Positions 56,520-64,000 of a stretch of 64,000 bases of DNA are shown here, in pieces. The notes beneath the pieces are model-generated. The model saw nothing but the letters and a program-made list of their open reading frames with translations, was not told the DNA's origin and searched no databases. The translations under genes and the position numbers were made by a program. Origin of the DNA: Chelonoidis abingdonii (Eukaryota > Chordata > Testudines > Testudinidae); NCBI RefSeq assembly GCF_003597395.2, contig NC_133771.1:139373794-139437793 (forward strand), read 5' to 3'. How positions within the stretch are numbered: position 1 is the stretch's first letter; every line of letters begins with the position of its first letter.

Positions 56520-57470
56520 TCTCAGGCTATGAATCTGAATTTAAAATAGCAACCACGGGCCTCAAAAAGGAGCACTGTTATAATCTCTGCTGTTTGTCCA
56601 ACTATTTCACTTACCCTGATAAAGCTTACCTTCCTCTTTATCTCAGACAAATAATTTATATATATGCCTCGATCTCTACCAGACACTAGGTAAGTCACTC
56701 CACTGTACTGGACTGGTTGGATGAGATACAGATTAGTGTCGTGCATAATGACGGTACAATAATCCAGATACCTCCTCATTAACTCTCGCAAGGGCCCCTT
56801 ACACACATTGAACAGGAAGGTGGAACAGAAAGGAATTCTGCCCAGCCCCACACAAGAGCAACCTCGAAGCAAGAAAGCTGTTGCCCAATACTATCCCCTG
56901 GGAGCTCTCAAAAAGAAAAGAGTGGACTCCATCCACCCATTCTTGGCCTGAAGGAGTGTTAGTGCTACCTTCTGGCCAAGAGTTTCCAAAAGCAACTGAC
57001 AAATGTGAAAGAATCAACTCAGACACCTGGAGAAGATCATCAGCCTGCACAGTCTCCAGTCTGTATCCAGAACTAAAATCAAACTGATTGGGATAAAAAG
57101 CCCCTAGCACTGCAGATGCTGCTGGAATTGCCTTGCCACAACCTTCTTGATAGTTTTCCGTAAAGAAAGAATGTGGAGAGTATGTGAGCATTAGGAGATG
57201 GTTTCTTGAACAAGTAGCTAACAGTTGGTTTTTAAAGAAAAGCTGGCATCTTTTCTCTTAGGGAGGCCTTGAAAATCAAACCCAATAATGGCCACGCCAC
57301 TTTCTCACTGGCCGTCAGCAGCTGGGAGTAAGATGGATCTGCAGTCCACACGTGCCTCAGAACCTCAGTGGGTGACACCTGCTGAAACTCAAGCAGAGCA
57401 AACTTTGCATTTGTGCCCTCCAGACACAGCTCTGCTATGCTGGAGGCAGACAGCTCTGTCTTCATCTGTG
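56520..57470 (-). pseudogene. L2-type LINE reverse transcriptase relic
   Basis: On the minus strand, shifting frames give blocks in the order of an L2/CR1-clade ORF2: 57420-57232 FQQVSPTEVLRHV...LGLIFKASLREKMPAFL (pre-RT and RT start, compare INASLREG.PAFLK); 57191-57050 YQEGCGKAIPAASAVLGAFYPNQFDFSSGYRLET (compare LDPFQSGFRPG.STET); and about 56830-56700 FLFNVCKGPLRELMRRYLDYC...DTNLYL (compare LFNIYMKPLGELI...ADDTQLYL). The second Asp of the catalytic pair is retained in a HDTNLYL form. Many stops and frameshifts; no endonuclease or 3' end seen. Recognition rests on motif order. Confidence 0.7.
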
Positions 57471-57618
57471 AGTAACCTTATCTGCAGCACAGGTTAAAAT
57501 GCCTCACAGTGAGAAGTACTCAGCTCATCCACTAAGTGCAAACAAAAAGGGATCAACCAGGTTGTTCACCACCCAGAACAGTTAAGCTATGACTTTGCAG
57601 ATGCTATAATGGAAACGA

Positions 57619-57881
57619 AGGGCTTGTCTACACTTACAGTGCTGCAGCAGCGCTTAGTGAAGACACTACCTACACCAACAGAAGAGCTTCTCCTGTCAGA
57701 ATAGGTACTCCACCTTCCCGAGAGGCAGTAGCTATGTCTATGGGAGAAGCCTTCTCATTGATATAGCGCTGTCTAGACCAAGAGCTAGGCTGGTATGTGG
57801 AACTAATGTTTGTGCATGGATTTTCCTCACCCCTCAGCGAGGTAGTTATACCGACATAACTTTGTATTGTAGACCAAGGCT
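57619..57881. mobile_element. Foldback MITE of the GGGCTTGTCTACACT family
   Basis: Starts AGGGCTTGTCTACACTTACAG and ends ATTGTAGACCAAGGCT, whose reverse complement AGCCTTGGTCTACAAT pairs with the start. Internal arms are self-complementary (GAGAGGCAGTAGCTATGTC, CCCTCAGCGAGGTAGTTATACCG). Same terminal family as the split element at 7321-8027. Target duplication not clear. Confidence 0.75.
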
Positions 57882-60800
57882 AAGAAACCTCCTTCACAGA
57901 GATGGAAAACTTTTAAAATTCTTTCTTTTGTGGTCAGTCGGCCTCAGGATGAGACTCCAACACACATACAGGTAACTGTTTCTTGTTTTGGATCCTAACC
58001 GCTGTTTAGATAAGGGACGTGTTGGGTAACTATACCTTTAAGGCAATAATAGAATTCTGTTGAGCTCTGACTCTGTCTGCAGAGCTGAGCGAACAGCTGG
58101 CTTTTGAGCTGCAACTAATAGATTAAAATTTCCAATAAAACAAGTGTTTGACAAGAGTATCAATGACCAATTTCATTGTGTGATTAAGATTATGCAGGGA
58201 AAACATTTGTGTTTGTTAATTCACACTAATACACCTGTACATTTCAAAGTAATGTAAGCAGTTTCCTTAACTTTAAGGGGTTGCTACCATTACTTAAAGC
58301 CATCACCTCCCATGGCTTCAACTCCTACTGCTGCAAGACACATCATTAATTTAAAAAAAAAAAAAACTATAGTGCTGGAGATTGGTCTGGGGACGAAGTA
58401 AACAATATAATTAATATCAGTCCACGGAGGCTACAGGTCCCAGTATGCACCCTCCATCTTCCATATTAAAGGTGACCTGCAAAGGACTGTTAAAAAGTTG
58501 GATTTGTACCCCCTTTTGCATTGTTATGATGTATAAGAAGGCCTTGATGATGGAGTTTTAGTTTGTTTTCCCCTGCTTATTTAATACCTTAAGAAAAGTC
58601 AGGAATGTCAAATCTATCCTTTTTAGTTTTTCTGGAGGACAGGTAGGTCTCAGATGTGTATCAAAGGTCTCGCTCTTAATCAAAGAGATGGCAGTGTCTA
58701 CTTTTTTAACAAAGACATCCTTTTCCCCATGTATTTCTTACACATTGGAGTTAAACTGACAAAAAAACTCTCACAATTACTTACAGTTACTCACACTTCT
58801 CAGTTACTCACCTTTCAATCTCTTACAATATCATAACTTCACTAGTTCTACTTGTTCTAGTTCCAGTTGCTAAAACAGTCTTCCAGGGTAGACAAGACCT
58901 TGTCTTTAAAAAAAAATAAATCCCCTTCTGACTAAAGAATCAATTTGAACTAAAAGAGGGTAGAGGAGGAATAAGGGGGCAGATCCTCAGCTAGAGTAAA
59001 ATTGTCCTAGCTCCATTTGTTGCTTAAGTGAAATAAAGTCAATTCTATATGATGGCCTGCCTGAAATTGTCTCACCACTTGGTAGTTTCTCCGTAATTTT
59101 CTTGATTTGTCTTTGCATGTCTCTCCCATCTGAGTTTTTCTGTGCCTCTCTTATTTATTTTCTAAAATTCTCATCATTTTGGTTTTTTTAAATTGACATT
59201 GCTTGTATTGTGATAGAGTGGACAAAGCATGTATTGAGACAACTGTATAATACAGAGAACAGATCAAGAAATCTCTCTCCTTTCTTTAGGGATTTTTTGG
59301 GAAAAGGGGAGTATCTTGTGAAAATTTTTCATTTTTTTTAATATAAAAACAAATGTTTTACTGAAAAATGTTAGGTTTTCTTCCAAAAAACAGAAACACA
59401 AATTTTTGTTTGGTCAAAAAAGCCATTTTTGTTAAAAACAAAAAGTTGGCCACCTTTAATAATATAGCTATAAACAACTCATACAAGTAAATCAAAACTT
59501 AACTACATATACGAAAAAGTAAACAAGAGGAGGAAAAAGGGTTTGTAGGAAGTGACAAAGAGGAATTTGTTTGGATAAGCATCACCTCCATTCATGAGGA
59601 TAAGATTACTATGGATTCAGTGAAGTCTAAGAACACCAGCTGTGTTGAAGTGAAGCATGTTAGTATTCTCGTCTCATCTTGGCTTCCCTTGCAAATGTAC
59701 ATTCCAGCTTCACTTTGCTGAGCCACTTGTTAAAGATTAAGGGGTAAACAGCCTTTCCAGCTGGTTCTGTGTAAATGTTAATAGGTTTTGAACCTCCAGA
59801 GGCTGGGATTTGATGCCTGATTCTACTCAGTGAAAGTCAATGCAAACTTTACTATTGACTTCAGGGTGTGCTGGATGAAGGCTTTGGCGGCCAAGCGTTC
59901 TCAGTGGAGGAGGGTCCTCATCTCTGGAAATAGCTTTTGGTCCAACAGATACGAGTTTGCACCCTGGAGTTGTTGCACTCCAGGGTGCAGTGCAAAGTCA
60001 ATCCATTCCCTCATGCTTTTACCTTAGATGGGTTTATCTAATAGGTATTTTGTTTTTAGTAACACTCAAGTGGTGGGTTGGCAATGTTACCCTTACGTGT
60101 CTATGTTATATTACAGGAGGAGGCAGCTGTAATTTTAGGGGGTGTTTTTCTTATTGCCAACTATTGCTAGTATGTTTGAAATGGGAGTACATCAAAGTGC
60201 ACTTCAGAACTTTTAGTACACTGGAGCAGTGTCCACATGGGACCATACTGTGTGGCAAGCTAGTGTGCTATAGTCATACCCTGGCTTGCTGCCCAGTGAC
60301 ATCCTGTATAGAGAAGCCCTCAACTAGTAAAATACGACATTTCATATCTCTCTTGCAGTATTGTAAAGGTCTTATACAAAGCACCTTGAAGTCATGGGGG
60401 CAGGGGGTGCTTTTCAATTGACTTTAATAGACTCTGGATCAGACCCAAAGAGAATATGGGCAAAATAGGAATCTGTTCTCCTCACGTTTGTTTTTGTGAA
60501 GAACCATGCTTCAGAGACACAGTTTGTTAACGTATGCTGTACTTGGTGGTTTTGCTTACCCAATTTTCTGTTTCTATGTAGTTTCCTCCTCTTGAGGTTC
60601 AAAAACCACTGCACTTTTCCTGGAGTTTCTCAGGATTCCAGGACAGAGAGAGCAGCAAAGGATGTGGTAGACCCAACAGTTGCTAGATAAAATGAAGTAG
60701 TCGTCAGATTTGCTCCAGCATCTGAAGCTAATTGGGAATCTTCCATAATAGCTTTTCTGTTCTGGGGCAGTTTGGGGAGTGCTCTCCTTTTGTGCTACTG

Positions 60801-62292
60801 TAGCAATTGCATATTTATAGGGATCAAATATAAGGGATGTTTAAATTGAACATGTGGCTGTAATGTGCTCAGAATAAGCCCTCCTGGGTGCCTGACTGAG
60901 ATGGAGCAAAGTTCACGACACCCACAGAATCCATTCCAAGTTTTGGACAAGAATCAGAGGACACTTTGGGAGTTTTAATTGGTTCTAGCCTATCAAACAA
61001 CACTAAATAAATAAAGTTGCTAGTTCCTCACCTTAATACAAAGATTTAATGTACTGCAGAAAAAGTGATAAAGTAATGAAACCAATAATGTTCTTTAAAT
61101 AACGTGCACAAGAGTAGTGGCCTCTGTGCAAAGTTCAATTTCATGACATGTTCACAGATAGGTGCAGGTAAGCATGAAACCTGGTACTAATTTTTCAGAC
61201 ATGAGTGAAATACTGACTAGACACAGGGTTATCTATTTAGCTGCATTCTGTTACTTTTTTGTGCGGTTACATTTGTCATTGATTTGAATAACACAATCAT
61301 TATCAAACTCCTCTCTGACCTCCCTGTTCCTACCAAATAAATGTGGATTTTTCTCAACTGCCTACCATTAAATGTCTCAAAAATTGAAGAGCTTCTCTCA
61401 AAGAAGACGAGTATTAAGTCTCCTGACCACATAGACTAATCATGTCTTCAGTTAACTAAAGAACTTTAATTTAACAAAAAAACAACAAGAAATAAAAACA
61501 AGCTGAGTTGAGTCAGCACAGTATGAGGGGTGTTTTTGATAATTTGTGTCTTGTCCGCTCCATTCACATAGTCAGTCTCCAACCAACTGATTTCTAAGTG
61601 ATAGGTCTTTTTGTTCCAGATTGTAAAAGTGCAACAGCTACAGAGCATCACCATGGTTCTTAAAGCTACCTACTTTTACACCACAAGAAGTGTCCTCAAA
61701 CTCAACTCTGCCATCTATATCTCCTACCTTGACCCAGACCTGCTCACCATCTCCCGCATTTCTTGGAGTATCTCTACAAGTCTGCTTTACTGCACATTTC
61801 CCACCAGTTGTAACCAACTTTGCACTCATTTGAAGGCAATGACAAAACTTCCATTGACTTCAATGGGAGCATAACTAGCCTTGGTATTTGTACCAGTATC
61901 TATTGCTCATCTTTAATCCAGCATCTAAAACCATGCATGAAATGTAATTGTCTGCAAGAGATTTTGACTACTGCGATGCCATTTAAATTGTTGTTGTTTT
62001 TAATGTATATCTTCGGGATTGGATCCCATAAAGGCTTCACACGCAAAATTGCTTTCAGAATCCTAGAGGAGCTAATAACAGCTAATGCCTGCAAGTCAGA
62101 AGTCAGGATACTAGAACACAAGAAATGCTAGGACAAAGTGCCAAACAGTTCTCCCAATTGCAAGGGCAACAGAAAGTTACATTTCAAACAAAAAATGGCT
62201 GGCAACCTGCCAAATCAATAGCTCTACTATCTGCCCCAGGGTTGTATATTAAAACCACTAAAGGACTAGTCCTGGAGGAGAAACTGAAGATA
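57882..62292. other. Intergenic, no gene recognised
   Basis: AT-rich; contains CATTGACTTCAATG at 61852-61865 and a related block at 59829-59870. 59944-60000 has a short inverted repeat (TTTGCACCCTGGAGTTG against CACTCCAGGGTGCAGTGCAAA). No coding domain. Confidence 0.5.
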
Positions 62293-62300
62293 TCTATGCA

Positions 62301-62423
62301 CAGGGTGACCAGATAGCAAGTGTGAAAAATCAGGATGGGAGTGGGGGATAATAGGCACCTATATAATAAAAAGCCCTGAAAATCAGGACTGTCCCTCTAA
62401 AATCAGGACATCTGGTCACTCTA
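62301..62423. mobile_element. Short hAT-like MITE (TAGGGTGACCAGA family), copy 3
   Basis: Starts CAGGGTGACCAGATAGCAAG and ends ATCTGGTCACTCTA. Flanks TCTATGCA (62293-62300) and TCTATGTA (62424-62431) form an 8-bp duplication with one mismatch. Confidence 0.85.
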
Positions 62424-62639
62424 TCTATGTATAACCCTGGCTCTCTTTCTTGAAGGCATGTAGAATGCTCCTGACTGCAGAAGTAACAAGCACCTACCCT
62501 GCCACTGACAATAAAAAACAGTAGAAGAAGCAACCTTTGGAATCTGACCTATGACATGTGACTGGCGCCAAGAAATAATGTTTCTGTTCCTTGCCAGCTC
62601 TCTTGTGAGTCAGATCCTAGTTACAGCCAGCAAAATGGA

Positions 62640-62910
62640 ACAGTCTGTATATGAAAGCTTTCAGTGCCAGGACAGGCATTGCAGCAACAGTTGGTGGAAG
62701 TGCCGCCACGGAAATAATGACAAAGGAGTATCAGAAGCCCAAGAAAATAAAACCATAACAAAAGACAGTTACACAAAGCAGCACGACAGTTGACTGTAAG
62801 TAGTGTGGTCTGAAGCATAAACCCAAACAGTACCCAGTGTTTGGAAAACTGCGTGTCAGCTGCAATGAAAGTAATCATTTTGCTAAAGTATGCTTTACCA
62901 AGGGCAAAAC
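62640..62910 (+). pseudogene. Retroelement gag-like zinc-knuckle relic
   Basis: From 62795 the + strand reads C-K-stop-C-G-L-K-H-K...C, then a second block S-C-N-E-S-N-H-F-A-K-V-C, a pair of CX2C...H...C zinc knuckles typical of retrotransposon nucleocapsid. An in-frame stop at 62801-62803 and loss of a cysteine in the second finger show decay. Upstream sequence from 62640 may be the adjoining gag tail. No pol follows within about 900 bp. Confidence 0.6.
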
Positions 62911-63794
62911 TAAAAGATAGGCCTGGATTAAGGTAGAATCCATGAATCCAGGCCCTGGGCTGGAAAGGCTCCTAAGGACAAATATTGGATCTTTGCCCAG
63001 TGACTTGGCATAGGAAGTGGCTAGCACTCAGGGGCAAAACAGGGCAGAGGATCACAATATAGCTGGTTGTGCATCTGCCCTCACAGCTGATCTGGCAGGG
63101 AACAGCTCAGCCACACTGGGAGAAAGAGCAGCTTATAGGAACCCTTAGGCCACTGAGGTCCCCTCTCACGCTAAAGATTATATTGGGTCCCTATCTGCCC
63201 ACAGTCAGAGGAAGGAGCTATTCAGATTTGCTGGTGGTGGTTGCTCTTGGGAGAGGGCAGAAAGCAACTGAGTGAATTAATCAGGGCTCACTTCGCTCTT
63301 CTTATCCAACTAGTCTAGAGTCTGACACCTGACAGCTACTGAGCCAAGGCCCAGATCACCTCAGCCATTCGGATTACTTGTTGCTAGGTTGAAAACATTC
63401 CAGAACTGACTCTCCTGACTCTCTGTATCCTCAAGTGATGGGAAAATGGCAAAGAAAGAGATACCTTAAATGACTCTGCCCCTCTGAGTTCCTCATTCTC
63501 ACCTCTATCAAAAAGAGAAGAAACCACAGCAGTCCTATGGGAAGAAGAGAGAAGAATTCCCACTGCCTTCTTCTTCAGGCAAGTGGAAACAGGAAATCCT
63601 ACAGGTTCCTTTCTTGACTTGGAAGCAGAAAGGAAAATGCATCCTCTCTCTTCAATGGGAATGAGGGAAATGAAATAGCGACTCAATCCTTCTCCCCCAA
63701 CCATGCTTCAGTGGGGAGAAGGAACAACAGTGGTAGACAGTGGATGGAGCTTGAATGTTGATGGCAGAGGCAGAAGCCAAGGAATGAGTGATGG
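62911..63794. other. Intergenic, nothing recognised
   Basis: No gene or confident repeat. Confidence 0.5.
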
Positions 63795-64000
63795 TGTCAA
63801 GGTTTTTTTCCCCACTCTAAACTTTAGGGTACAGATGTGGGGACCTGCATGGACACTTCTAAGCCTAATTACTAGCTTAGCTCTGGTATACTGCTACCAC
63901 CCAGAATTCCAGTGTCTGGGGCACTCTCTGTTCCCCCAAAACTTCTTCCCCTCCCTGGGTTGCCTTGAGGGACTTCACCAATTCCCTGGTGAACACAGAT
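63795..64000. mobile_element. Start of an LTR of the same family as 1310-2074 (runs off the window)
   Basis: TGTCAAGG...TCCCCACTCTAAACT...ACAGATGTGGGGACCTGCATG, later CAGAATTCCAGTGTCTGGGGCACTCTCTGTTCC and TGGTGAACACAGAT align with the 5' part of the solo LTR at 1310-2074 (for example CAACAATTCCAGTGTCTGG, CACTCTGTTCC). Its end and target duplication lie outside the window. Confidence 0.8.

Noticed and set aside
1..64000. CRISPR array or prokaryotic operon
   Set aside because: No regular direct repeats with unique spacers; intron, CpG island, SINEs and LINEs show vertebrate nuclear DNA.

Overview
The window looks like nuclear DNA of a cryptodiran turtle. Evidence: tRNA-derived SINE copies whose 3' tail matches a turtle CR1 LINE end (5908-6100, 21247-21415), CR1, MIR/CORE-SINE, Tx1-type and L2-type LINE remnants, Ty3/gypsy and other LTRs, and many short hAT- and Harbinger-like elements, several of which I recognise from memory as common in turtle genomes. 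No database search was possible, so species and family names beyond this are recognition, not proof.

The only intact protein-coding gene I can support is IRF2BP2, on the minus strand. Exon 1 is 18113-17141, the intron is 590 bp with consensus GT/AG ends and phase 1, and exon 2 is 16550-15835. It encodes about 562 residues, with an N-terminal C4 zinc finger, a low-complexity linker containing the RKRK basic motif, and a C-terminal RING-type zinc finger. A CpG-rich stretch covers exon 1 and the presumed promoter (about 17100-18560). A long AT-rich 3'UTR probably runs to a poly(A) signal at 13173-13168. About 10 kb from roughly 8.6 to 18.8 kb has almost no recognisable transposons.

The rest is gene desert made of layered mobile-element debris. 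Positions 1-3855 hold the 3' part of a degraded Ty3/gypsy element: pol remnants with an intact TGTGAC...GTCACA 3' LTR, interrupted by a 765-bp solo LTR of another family, with the integrase region apparently missing. The start of another copy of that second LTR closes the window at 63795. Around 22.9-24.2 kb a 5'-truncated Tx1-like LINE and a solo LTR share one target site. Around 44.1-46.3 kb a hAT transposase relic of the ZMYM1/DUF4371 type is split by a hAT MITE. Around 55.0-56.4 kb there is a rearranged Harbinger-like element, followed by an L2-type reverse transcriptase relic. A PIF/Harbinger transposase scrap lies at about 37.83-38.14 kb and a retroelement zinc-knuckle relic at about 62.8 kb. 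At least ten MITEs or other small insertions have readable target-site duplications, so the order of insertions can be partly reconstructed.

I found no CRISPR array, tRNA or rRNA gene, or novel multi-gene system. The most unusual signals are a perfect 48-bp palindrome at 37132-37179, a recurring self-complementary CATTGA(N2)TCAATG-type motif seen at more than a dozen sites, and the duplication and inversion structure around 54.8-56.4 kb.
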